Shown piece after piece: positions 24,353 to 35,320 of a stretch of 64,000 bases of DNA; the stretch's first letter is position 1; each line of letters starts with the position of its first letter. The position numbers and the translations under genes are program-made. A model generated the notes under the pieces. It saw nothing but the letters and a program-made list of their open reading frames with translations, ran no database searches and was not told the origin of the DNA. The stretch covers positions 44,090,490 through 44,154,489 of the forward strand of contig NC_090709.1 in NCBI RefSeq assembly GCF_040954835.1, written 5' to 3'. This DNA is from Lepisosteus oculatus (lineage: Eukaryota > Chordata > Actinopteri > Semionotiformes > Lepisosteidae).

Positions 24353-25249
24353 AATTCACATGAAGAGAGAGGCGAAACAGCCCTACGCAGCCCTGTCGCA
24401 GTACACGAATATAATCATATCGTTATTAATTTCTTTAGATACGCGATTCCATATTATATTCCCTTTTAATTAAATTCTAAAAGTATGCTTGTTGACTCCG
24501 GTATCACGTTAAAGACTTCGATGCTTAAAATGTTTAGGGAGAAATGGAATACTGGTGTGTATGTTTTCTTACCGAAGAAGTACCGAGACCAGCCATATAC
24601 TGTATGTTTAAGTTCCAAAATGAATATCGTTTATGGCCTTCACACGCTTTGCAGTATGCTCCTATTCTTTTTATGCTCAGGCACTAAGATTTCCCTTCAG
24701 TGGTAAAATTCCATATAAATATTCAATACTTAAACGGGCACAGTTAAGACATTAAATATACATATACATACTGTATACAGTACAGTTTGCATACGGTGAT
24801 ATGTTTATGCTCCTAAATCAATCTCTTTTATGAGCATGTGAAAGGCATGGTGAATCGATTCTCATAAATTACTGTACTTTGCATGATTGGAAACAAATGC
24901 GTGATTGCGAAATGCTGTGGTGTTACTTTTACAAAGACGGTCAATGAAAACATGAATGTGGACCAGGGCAATACTTTTGAGTTTACACTTACAGCTTGTC
25001 CAAGGTCATTCATTATTAATACTATTAGTAATATCTTCGTTAAAGACTTTGATGGCGACAGCTCAAACACGAGAGGTTGAGCTTTATTAGCTCCACCTTG
25101 CGGAAATTCCGGATACTATTATTTTGCTTGCCGTATTATAGGAGAATTTACGGTAACTAGCGGTATTTACCGGTAACTCGCGGTAGACTGCATACAGCGC
25201 ACCGGAAAATAATGCGGTATCGCCCTCGCATTTTGAATGGCTGCATCTG

Positions 25250-25627
25250 TATGTGTAGCAATCTCTCTCTCTCCTTCTCTTCCTGGTGATCTGAAGGGCA
25301 GGACTTTGTCCTCTTAGTGGCTCTTGATAAAATATTTACTGGGTTCAGTTAATGATTAGGATGGTTTTGACCATCATGGCCTCAGAGATGTTCTTGATTT
25401 TGCCTGTAACAGATGAGGAAAGGAATTCTAGTTCGCACAAGCAACAGGAACATTATTAAAGTGTAGCTCGGGGTGAGGAGTGTCAGACTGTACTTAGACC
25501 TTGATCTAGCAGTGGTTTAGCACTGTGAAATATTTTGCAGGGCCTTTTCCATTCAGAGAAACAGACTGTTTTGTCTCAGCTAGTATCCTCCCTGAGTGCT
25601 GCTGTGAACGATGTGTTAAGGGACTTT
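25250..25627. other. Spacer, nothing recognised
   Basis: This sequence does not resume the inverted-repeat arm that ends at 18650. No gene or known repeat is seen. Confidence 0.4.
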
Positions 25628-27101
25628 TGGGAGTCAGGGCTCTGATGGGACTGAGCTGTTTCTATTTTTATTTTTTCTGTGTGTAGGGCAGTATGCTGCA
25701 CTGGGTTAAAACAACTGCATCATGTCATGTTGTTGATATAGTATGTCTCCAGCTATAGATAAAGACTTGAGACACGCCATTCCCGGTACTGAGCAGTCAG
25801 GCTCTGTCCTCACTGGTATTTACAGAACACTGCATGGTCAGTTTCTGGGAATGAGATAATCTTGTCTATATGGCCAGGTTAACACCCCACTGGTTGACTG
25901 GATAAGGCCAAAGTAAACAGCTGTTATTGAAATACTGTATATTACTACAGGGCCTGTATCTATCGCCATTTAAAAAAACTTCAGCATCATAGTTTCTGAA
26001 GCTGGTTTAAAAAGCAGGTAAGTTTCCACACCACTGGGTGGACTTATATGACAGTTTACTACATTCAATATTACAGTACTACAGTAAAATGTACAGTCTA
26101 TTCTATACAGGGATCTGTACGAACACCATCCCTGGCCATTAGACTGACCACAGCATCCAGATTCTACAGCTGAGATAACAGCACTAACTATTCCTCCATA
26201 GTGGGTTTTTATCACTTCAGTTAGCAGTGACCATGACAATAAGGCTGAGCTTCACCTCTGAAATTATTACAGTAGTACTGAGGTGTTTACTATTTTAATT
26301 AGCAGTCCAGGACAGCTTAAACTTTCACTTTATCCTGTCTGTCCGTTATTTCTAACGGCCCAGGTCTCAGCTCAGATACCTTAGCTTACTCACATTCCAA
26401 CACAGTTCCTGTTCCCTGTCCGCCGGTTCCGACCCGGCCTTCGTGGTTTTAACTTCGTGTTTTGATGGATCTCCTGGTTTTGGACTTTCTCGTGTGTTTT
26501 GGATACTCTAAGGATTACTCTTTGGGATTGTTCGCCTCGGCCACACCTCCCCCGTGCACCAGCGCACCTTGGACACGCCCCCTTGTCTTCAGCCCCGTAT
26601 TCCTGCATGACGTTTCCCCAGTGTTTCCCCACTCCGTCGGACTGTGTCGTCCGCATAGGGTCCGGAAAGAACTGTTTGTTACATAGGAGTCAGGACTCTG
26701 ACGGGAGTTAGCTGATTGCAATTGTAATTTAAGTATTTTTCTGTGTAAAGAAATGTACGCTACACAGGGTTAAAAAAATTACATCATGTCAGACAGGAGG
26801 TATGCTAGAGGTAACAGAAGAGACGAGACTGGCTGTTGGTGATACAGTATGTCTCCAGCTACAGATAAAGATTTGAGACACACCTTTCCCTGTATAGAGC
26901 AGTCAGACATTGCCCTCATTGGTGGTTATAGAGCACTGTGTGGTTGGTTTCTGAGAATAAGATAATCTTGTCTGTATGGACAGGATAAAGTCAAAGTAAA
27001 CTGACATATTTTGTGTACTGCACATTTCTACGGGGCCTATCTCTATAGACATTTCCACAGTATCTCCAAACTTCCTCCTCACCACTGGGCAAGGGCGCTA
27101 C
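25628..27101 (-). mobile_element. LTR-like relic in two diverged direct copies
   Basis: 25628-25975 and 26688-27068 are diverged direct copies sharing GTATGTCTCCAGCTA, GATAAAGA and GATAATCTTGTCT segments. At 27069-27101 the plus strand reads TTCCTCCTCACCACTGGGC and then CGCTACA, the reverse of a TGTAGCG LTR start that resembles the gypsy LTR start at 7661. A GC-rich segment (26400-26680) lies between the copies. I read this as decayed gypsy LTR material on the minus strand; no coding remnant is recognised. Confidence 0.4.
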
Positions 27102-27325
27102 ACTAGTTTAACCCATCAATCCCAATCCAACAATATTTAGACAGGTTTATGAGCTGCACCTCAGACCCTTTAATATAACCAGATTATGTGAGTTGTCTCA
27201 ATTGCAGGTGTTTTATGGAAACAATTCAATTAACATACAAAGTAGTCTAAAACCTGTTCTGATTAACTGTTTAGTGCTTATATTTCAAAGTTTTATATTA
27301 GAAAAATGTAGTAGTCTCTATAGGA
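27102..27325. other. Sequence upstream of the interferon-type promoter
   Basis: No repeat or gene is recognised. It leads into the regulatory cluster that begins near 27326. Confidence 0.4.
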
Positions 27326-27480
27326 AGTTTTCTTTCTTTGGGATTTCCGCGAATAGTTTATCAGTATGAAAAGTTGAAAGTGAAAGGAAGGATAGTTACT
27401 TACTCCCTGTTCTAGTCATAATAAAACTCGAAAGTGAAAGGAAATGTGTGTTTATAAAACTCCAGCGCGGTAATCCCCTT
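27326..27480 (+). promoter_or_regulatory. Interferon-type promoter (GAS, two ISRE/IRF sites, TATA-like)
   Basis: TTCCGCGAA at 27345-27353 is a palindromic GAS (TTCN3GAA) STAT site, overlapping a near-kB GGGATTTCCG. GAAAGTGAAAG occurs at 27376-27386 and again at 27430-27440, the second extended by GAAA; both fit the IRF-binding core GAAANNGAAA. A weaker IRF-like tract in reverse lies at 27326-27339. TTTATAAAAC at 27451-27460 is a TATA-like box. ISRE plus GAS is the classic layout of interferon-inducible GBP promoters. The assignment to the GBP-ApoL gene rests on orientation and the downstream splice donor. Confidence 0.6.
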
Positions 27481-27526
27481 CACCACCTTACCGATTCGCA
27501 CCACAGAGGAGGACCGGAGGATACAG
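27481..27526 (+). other. Putative non-coding first exon of the GBP-ApoL gene
   Basis: About 20-25 bases below the TATA-like box a short transcribed leader would end at GATACAG|GTGAGA, a strong splice donor (GT at 27527-27528). The first coding exon (34898) begins with an acceptor and has 13 bases before the ATG, so an upstream leader exon is required. The start of transcription is estimated. No other candidate leader was found in the 7.4 kb between. Confidence 0.45.
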
Positions 27527-28093
27527 GTGAGATGATCATTTGTTTCGATCAGTCACAATCTCAAACTCAGCACAGCCTTCGGACAAGGAGGTATCGTGTG
27601 GCGCAGATTGCTGGCATGTTAGATTTCTGCTTTAAATTAGTCTGAACTAATAATAGTTTTGAAACTAATAGAGAGAGCCCCCACTCTGGACCTGTTTCAA
27701 GTACAAGAAATGAGATTAGTTTGGAGTCTAGGCTTTTTTTGTTACTGACAGGAGATTTAAACGTAACTATCGAAAACTCCAGGATAAAGGGCGCTGGACA
27801 GGATAGAGCTGTACAGCTTGTAACTGTCGCTTCCTCCTGTTCAGATACAGCTGTAGGAACGGTTTTAAACAGACTCGCATTATACAGAACGCTGAGTTCA
27901 CCGCATTTAACAATATGCAGCGATCGAATGGATTAACCCAAGTGTCTCCAACCTACGGTATCTTTATCCGGCCCGAGAACAGAGGAAAGCGTCACCACTA
28001 CATGCTTACGCGCAAGTGTTAAATTAAATAACCTTTACCTCAGGTTCACGTTTGTTGTGCTTGAGTTTTCTTGCATTGTTTTTTTACATCGAA
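27527..28093. other. Putative intron 1, 5' part
   Basis: No gene or repeat is recognised here. An open frame at 27721-27936 has no family signature. Confidence 0.4.
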
Positions 28094-29140
28094 ATGTCAG
28101 CTAAGTGGAGAAACGTTGACGAAGAGTGCCGTATTTTTAATGAGAAAACTATTTCGTGATTGAAAGCAATATAAAGCGTTGTGCTTAATACGCAGAGAAA
28201 CCGTCGCTGTTCTCAAAGAGTATAATATCCGAAGGCATTACGATACGAAGCACAGAAATACTCAGATGTGATTGGCAAAATGATTTCAGATAAAGTAGAA
28301 GCACTGAAGAAAAACTTAATTTATCAGCATGAAATATTTAAAAAAGCGATCACAACAATCAGAATCCATTGTAAGGGCGAGTTTCAAAATAGCACGTCAT
28401 AGCTAAGGCAGGGAAACCATTTACTGATGGGCAGCATATACAAAGAAAAAGTTGCTTTGCTCGAACAAATATACCTGTCATCTAATACAACTGCTCGTCG
28501 CACAGAAGACCCGGGAAAAAACGATTATTTTGCACTGTATTCATCATCTTTCATCAGCAGGCTTTGTGCGATAAAAAATTACAATTATCTGAAGTAATGG
28601 ATAGTGACAGTGAATTGTATACGATAGTCCTCCCTTAATCATTTCACTCGTAAAATCCTTCAGACAAAAATTCTTCAGACAATAATTCTTTTTGGACAAA
28701 CAAGTGGCAGCAAACAATTTTGTTCAGTTCGCAACTTGTGAAAAGTACAGAAATGAATGTGCCGAACCTTTTCCGATCCCGTTCACTTTAAATGTGATTT
28801 CACATTTGAAGCAGAAATTTCAGGACCGTTTTCAAGATTTTAACAGTATCTCACAGAACATAAGATTGTTCAAGAACCCTTTTGCAAGTGAAGTTGAAGA
28901 TCTTCAGCCTGAATTGCCGCTCGAAGTAATTGACTTTGCTGCGAATGACTTGTATAGGGATCTGTTTAAGGAAAATGATTTGTTAAACATAAATCACTGC
29001 CTGAAAGGTGTTTTAAGAACATTCCACGAGCAACTTTTCTAAAGTTTTCTGTCTTCTGCCTCCACATTTTGTGTGAACAAACATTTACAAAGATGAAACA
29101 GACATTCTGTCACTGAAGCAATTCCAAATATCGCATTAAA
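28094..29140 (+). pseudogene. hAT-derived GTF2IRD2/ZBED-like transposase relic
   Basis: ATG at 28094 opens MSAKWRNVDEECRIFNEKT, followed by a decayed BED zinc finger (CLIRRETVAVLKEYN, 28182 on, with the second Cys changed to Arg), then DKVEALKKNL (~28300). After a gap, 28692-29040 encodes FQDRFQDF, FKNPFASEVEDLQPELPLEVIDF and DLYRDLFKENDL. At 29072-29101 another frame gives CEQTFTKMKQ, the hAT C-terminal dimerisation signature. The order matches GTF2IRD2-like and EPM2AIP1-like hAT-derived proteins. Many stops, frameshifts and a large central deletion show it is dead. It lies within putative intron 1 of the GBP-ApoL gene and has no evident role there. Confidence 0.75.
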
Positions 29141-31739
29141 TTTGCACACATGTATGTGAATATTTCTTCTAGTTTTATTTGTTCATTTGAATATTACAAT
29201 ATAAGGGGTTTCATTTAATTTATTATAAGTGTAAATTGTGTTGTTTATTACGTATTCCTCCATCATAAAATACCTACCCTCCCTGTGTCTGGCCATCTGG
29301 CCTTTCTTCCGAAGAAAATGTGGCCCTCGAGGAAATTAAAATCTGATTAGGACTGAAAATCTTTTTTTCCAGTCAGTCACCACATATCTGACAGCAACAA
29401 GCATTTTGAAATAAAGTCACGATTTATCCTTGTTTTGATGATCAAGCGTGTTTACATCGGATAACAAGTTAAAGAGAATCGCAGACAGGATCCGCCACCG
29501 CGCAAGACCATGCTGTCACTGCATGATACAGGTGTGAGAGGAGTGAGCAGTCGAGTGAAAATCTAGAACCCAACTTAGAGAGCCTCTGTACCGCAGAGGT
29601 GCTTTGGTCTGAAAACAAATAGTTTTCCCCCTTCAAATTGGCTTAGCTGAGCTTAATTAAGTGTAAAAGGGGAAAAATACGCGTTGTAGTACTTTAAGGT
29701 AGTGCAAAGGGGTAGTAAAAACTGTGCAAAGGGGTCTTCTCAGTTAGTAAAGCACACATTTCCACTGAACTCATCTTTTAAATTGTCGAGGATCTAAAGA
29801 CTTCCTTAAACCAATTTTAAAGACATAGATGGATGAAAATCATCATTTATAGTGAAATTTAGATAATCTTTTTTTAACGACTTCCCTGAATGTGTAATAA
29901 ACATCACTCTATGAAGAACAATAGTGCAGAATGTTCACAAAATGGAACAAGCAGAGCATCGTTAAACATCGTTCAACCTTTTAATCTTAATGTTTTAAGC
30001 ATAAAAGAATCTCTTCCTGCACCTTTTACATTATAGAGAAAGCAAGATTATTCGTTAAACAGATTCAAGAAATGTTCTAATTTCATTTTCAAATACATTG
30101 AAACAATACAAAATCCATAGAAGTGTCTCCTCCCACATTTACGTTAGAGAAATGGGTATCTGTTTGCTTTAAATTAGACATTTTATCATTTCTGATTTCT
30201 CCTCTTATCGGAGAAGCTACAGATATAAAAATATTTAACCTAACTGACTAACACAAATGCATTTTTTTGTGGTTAAAAGCAACATATAATATAGCTGATT
30301 TATTGTGCACACCAGATCATCGTTGTAGAACTGAGCTGTGGTCAAGACCAGAGGGGAACCGCACAGAAATTGAATCGTACTGACCGATTCCAGCACAAAG
30401 GTAAGCGAAGGAAATCACTCCTAATACCAATTGCAGAGGACTTGGCAGCTGAAATTAGTCGCTATCTCTGCACTAAAATATATCCTCTGTTGCAACAAAC
30501 ACAAACAGCTGCTGCCGTCTAGAGGTTACTACACTAACCAAGTTAGTACAGTGCTAAGCAGATCGCAAGGGAAAGTTCTGAATGACAGAGAAACGCATTA
30601 CTGAAATAATATCGTTAATATGAACTTAATTTAAACATTAGTGACTGTTAATATACTGTATTGAAATATAAAACTGAAATTGTATTCCAGTCTTGAAGCA
30701 AGTGTCATCATTTTGATCATTTGTGATAGATTTCTGGGAGACATACTGTGACGTAGATTAATATTCTATGGAGTGAAGTGAACTAAAATCTAGGCAAATA
30801 CACCTTAGTAAATGGGACTCCTATAATGTTTTTGCTTTCTTCTAGTTCTGCTTCTAATAGTCCCACTAATCCTATGTTTGCCTTCATAGTATTTCATATA
30901 CATAAATGTAGCTGTCAAAATCTCAACATTGAATAGTTTGGAAGCGCAGATAGAATAGATTAGTAACGATGGCACAAGTGCCCAGAAATGCAAAGGTGTT
31001 TATTGTGAGGATGTGTCTTTCGACCTTTTCGGCTCATGATTACAAGACAGGCCACTGTGTCAAGATCATTCAATTTCAACGAACTTTCAGATTTAGCACG
31101 CTCTGCTTAAGCTCCGGAGTACTTAATGCGGTACTATCAGGAGATCATCTCCAGCTCTGAGCTCAGATGCAACGAAAACTGCTGGGGACCAAAAAAAGCT
31201 GGGGACCAAATGAACTTGTGTTTAGTGGTTTAAATTAATCTACTACTACAATAATATCTAGAGGGCAGCAGTTGTTACTTTGGGTTCATTGCAATTCAGG
31301 ACAGGTTCAGAATGGAGCTGTGGACAAATTTCAGCCATGTTCATTGCATTTGATCTTAAGTTTGCTCACTAGTTTTGCACAGGCTGAACTCCAGTTGGTT
31401 CGCTGCTTTGGGGTCGATACAATTGGTCCCTTGAATTATGCCACCAGGAGAAATTATTTCCAGATTTGTGTTTCTTTTGTAAAACCCAAAGCACTGGAAA
31501 CACAATTTTGCTGAGATTAAGTTAAGATAAAATAAAATTAAAATAAAATATGAGCACATATCTTCTAGACAATTGCTGGAAATAATAAAAACATTAAGAA
31601 AGAAAGGCAAAACTAAATGTTAGATTATACATCTATTAGAGCAGAATGCAAATCAGGGAATGTTATATTAGTTTCAATTTAAGCTGTCAACCAGGCCTCA
31701 ACTGTCTGTACTTACAAAATTAATACAGAATGTTTCAGG
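29141..31739. other. Intronic sequence, nothing recognised
   Basis: This 2.6-kb AT-rich stretch has only short ORFs without motifs. No RNA gene or repeat family is recognised. Confidence 0.4.
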
Positions 31740-32180
31740 GGACATTATTCCATCTGGAAATGGCCTCTGGACATATGACAAACAGGAGTACTAAAAGGTT
31801 AAAATCACATAATATAGTAATAGTAAGGCCTCATTTGGTATACTGTGTACACTTTTGGTCACCACACTAAAACAACAACAACAACAACTATATATATATA
31901 TTCCTGTTAGAATTAGGTCTGATAACTACCAGATACAGTTTGGGACTCAGGAGAATGTCCTACACTGACAGACTGAAGGACCAAAGCCTTTATGTCTCGA
32001 ACAGAGAAGATCAAGGGGATTTGATAAAGTATTCAATATCCTCAAAGGTACCGACAAATTCATCACAATTAAATACAAATTAGAAGACACAAGTGAGGAC
32101 TACATGGAAGTATATGTAAAGCTGAGAACAGGAAGCTGTGCATCAGATGGTTTTGGAGGGTTGCCTGAATCTTCAGTAAA
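31740..32180 (+). mobile_element. CR1-like LINE ORF2 3'-end relic
   Basis: At 31825-31866 the frame reads RPHLVYCVHFWSPH, the conserved segment near the end of CR1/L2-type ORF2. About 95 bases on, after an (AAC)n/(TA)n insertion (31869-31901), ACTGAAGGACCAAAGCC and GGGGATTTGATAAAG correspond to the RL..L.L and GDLI segments that follow in these proteins. The rest is too decayed to read. Confidence 0.6.
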
Positions 32181-34897
32181 TCATGTACAGCACATGTGAC
32201 TAAAGGTTAGGCACTGCTGTAAGCACTTTCCAGCACAAGACCAAAACCATGTGTCCTAGGTTACTGAAACACCAATAGAAGGATAAAACAGGTCTTGTGA
32301 TCTGGTGTTTATCACCACACCAACCCTTAGATGACCATATCCTCTGAAAACACAGCCAGTTTAATGTGATAATTACCACTGTGCTGAATATTCCTAATTC
32401 AAGATAAAGGTGAGGTTGATCTGTGTGAATTCAAATCCAGATTCCTTCAGTTTATTAAAACAGATGAGTTTATTAGAAATACAATTAATACAACAAAGGC
32501 CTTTGGAAAGGAAAGTGGAAATGGTTGGAAATAGAGAATTTGAAAAGTGCAAGTTGCTAAGTTATAGAGTAGTGTTAACAAAGTCAAATTTTAATTTGAG
32601 GCAGAAGGCATCATGTTACATTAAGTCTTTATCAAGATAAACCAAACACAAAGTTAATAAATACACATATATATATATATTAAGGAACAGTGCAAACTAA
32701 AAAAGCTTTGCGTCCGTATTGCTTATGTCTTGGATAGAGGGGAAGTAGGCATCATCTGGTGCGGATTTGTTAAGTAGAAGACTGCTGTGACTCTTCTCAG
32801 AAGCTGATCCAGAGTTGCTGTGGAGCTCATGTAGATGGGCTGCTGGCTGGAGAGGGTGGAGCAGTGGATCAGACTTTACTCCTCTTGTCTAGCTGAGCTC
32901 TTTGTTACTTCTTCTCCCTTGTCTGCTGACTTCCTTTAGACTTGACATCCACTAGTAGGACCTAACGTCTTCTAAAACTTCCAGACTTCCAAAGTGTGGC
33001 TCTTGGCTTGCTCTATTGATTAGCCTCAGACAAAGACATACCAGAGTCTTTTCTTCCAGGGTTCTCCCATTCATTTGATACCAAACAAGTACAGCCTGTT
33101 TATTTCTGAAATGATAATGATGAATTATATTGTATTTTAATTTAATAATTTAGGTTTAAGCTTTCGTAAGGGAATGAAACATGTGGCAACACATCCAGTA
33201 CTTAATATAGTCTTTTATCAATACAGAATGAAGGATGCAATTTTAATAGGTCAAAATTCTGACTTGCTTTACAAGCAATTGGAGAGGATTGTATCCTCAT
33301 GTATTCACTAGACTCAAACCTGGACCCTCAATCGATGTTGATGGATCAGAAAAATCTGAAAAATCCTTACAGTAATGCTTGTTGTAACCAGGATTCCGAC
33401 TGTTCCATCTGTTTAATTATGAATTGCTCTTTAATTTAAGACCATACAAGTGATACAGTAGTTACAGGCATTTGCTCAGATATCCATTGTTTCTCTTAGT
33501 TTAATGCAGTTGGTTCTGTTTCTTTTAAATGTGATAAATAAAATATTTATTTATGGATGATTTTAAGGTATGTTTGGTCAGTTCCTTTAAAATGAATCTT
33601 AAAAAAAAGTCCTTCTTGCATTTCTTACTAAGTAGTGGCCCTTAAATTATGGCCTTGTGTCAGGTGTTGGGAAATCACCTCTCTTGACTTGAGAATCACT
33701 AGCCCTGTTTTGTTCTAGGCTAAATGGTTTTATGTCTGTTTCAGTACAATTCTTATCTCTCCTTGAGAGAGGTTCACAGTCCTTCTAGCCTTTGTAGAAA
33801 CACAAAGAATAATAAATTCCCCATTATTCAGAGATGCAGGCATGCAGACTTGTTAGCAAAGTGTGGAACAAGCTAGACAGTAATATGGTTAAATTTAACA
33901 GCCTGTGTGACATTGTGTGGGTTTTAGCGACACCTTTCACCGGTTTCAGGCTCAATATCCCAGACAGAAGTAGAAAGTCAGCTTGTAGTCGCTCCATATT
34001 TAGCTTTTCGGAAGGTTTTTAGGGCAAATGTTAAAACTCAGTTAAGGATTTTATTTCTCTGAAGTAGAGAAGAGAGGATTATCTGAGCTGAGGGCTCATG
34101 GTCCTGGCATGAATGCTTGAGTAGCCACTTGAGCCTTTAATATAATGCTCCTAATTAAAGGTGATGATGATTAGAGAGATATTCACTTGGCTGTTAGGGA
34201 AGAGTGATATTGGTTTTCTCGTGTGGGGCCCTCTGGTGGTGATTAGAGATTTGGGTTGTGATTCGGGAGGTGAATTTATTTTGTTTTCTATGTGACACCT
34301 GTCTTTATTTTTCAAGAAACAGCTGAATGAGTCCCCAGATCAATTAACTAACTACCAAATGGGAAAATTAGCCAAATGGAATTTTTCATATTTGTATTGC
34401 TCTAATCGAGTATAACCATAGGCAAACCAGTTTTCCCACAGGTCACATTTTTATGCCATCCAGTCAGAGCTGACTTCATGGTTTCAAATAATCTTGCATA
34501 AATCAGACCTCTGTCTACTCCCTTAAGTTATTTGTGATCACAAAATAATGAATGTTGCTTAGCTGCTGTTGAATCAGGAGTTAGTCCCCAACTTATAACA
34601 CTGTTCCATTATATAATCACTTCCAAGTTATGACTTTGACTTATAATGCAAATTTCAGAATCAATTTGTATTGCTGGTTCAAGGAATTGTGATAATGTGT
34701 AAAACTAATCAATATACATTAACTGTTGACAGCTATAGTACGTATACATGTTTTTACAGTCAATTTGTTGTGGCACAGGTATCCTGAATGAATTAATAAG
34801 AATCAGAACCTATAGAATTTTTACAAAATTCACATAGTATAAAATAGTGAAAAATGAGTTAATGTATTCTTAAGTTAGTTTTCTCTTATTTTACCAG
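32181..34897. other. Putative intron 1, 3' part
   Basis: There is a TA microsatellite at about 32663-32680 and no recognisable exon or repeat family. The region ends in the pyrimidine-rich acceptor TTTTCTCTTATTTTACCAG (34879-34897). Confidence 0.4.
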
Positions 34898-35320
34898 GAG
34901 CAGAATAGGCATGATGGCAACTCCACAGATATTCATTGAGATCCAGAATGATAAAGTTTTACTCAATGAGAGGGCAGCTGAAGTTCTGTCAGGAATGACA
35001 GGTGTTGCAGAGGTGATTGGCATTGTGGGTAAGCACAGAACTGGAAAGTCTTACCTGCTGTCTCGATTCTTTAATGAAGACCAAGGATTCAAAGTTGGAC
35101 ATGGGGTGGAAGGATGTACCAAAGGCATTTGGATGTGGTCCAGACCACACCCTTTCCACACAAATGCCTGTCTCCTGCTTCTGGATACTGAGGGATTGGA
35201 CAACTGTGAAAATAGGCTCATAACTGATAAGACTATATTTTTACTGACAACACTGCTGTCCAGCAGTATAATCTTCAACATCAAAGGATGTATCGACAGA
35301 AGCGCTATTGAAGAAATTCT
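34898..35320 (+). CDS. Exon 1 (coding): GBP G domain, P-loop to switch II
   Basis: The acceptor TTACCAG ends at 34897 and the ATG is at 34911 (a second ATG follows immediately). The exon encodes residues 1-136 plus two bases: P-loop GKHRTGKS (40-47) including the Arg-finger position R43, CTKGIWMW with switch-I T70, and LLLLDTEGLD with D92 and E94. It ends ...SAIEEI-CT|gtatcc. That donor is poor; no better one exists before the in-frame TAA at 35361-35363. Confidence 0.85.

Larger units (their letters stand above)
18651..25249. mobile_element. TIR foldback element, copy 2 (6.6 kb, with gene cargo)
   Basis: It starts CAGATGCAGCCATTCAAAGT at 18651 and ends TTTGAATGGCTGCATCTG at 25249, with TA on both sides. 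The right ~0.9 kb is an inverted version of sequence at the left of copy 1. Cargo includes a tRNA-like module with constant block (19904-20011, +), a captured LINE reverse-transcriptase fragment (21458-21660, -), a spliced BEN-like gene (21924-22961, +) and another tRNA-like module (24246-24352, -). No recognisable DDE transposase is present. Whether both ends belong to one insertion event is unproven. Confidence 0.65.

Noticed and set aside
26400-26680. GC-rich segment with a ~70-codon ORF
   Set aside because: Proline/cysteine-rich composition without a domain, lying between two LTR-like copies; treated as part of an LTR relic.
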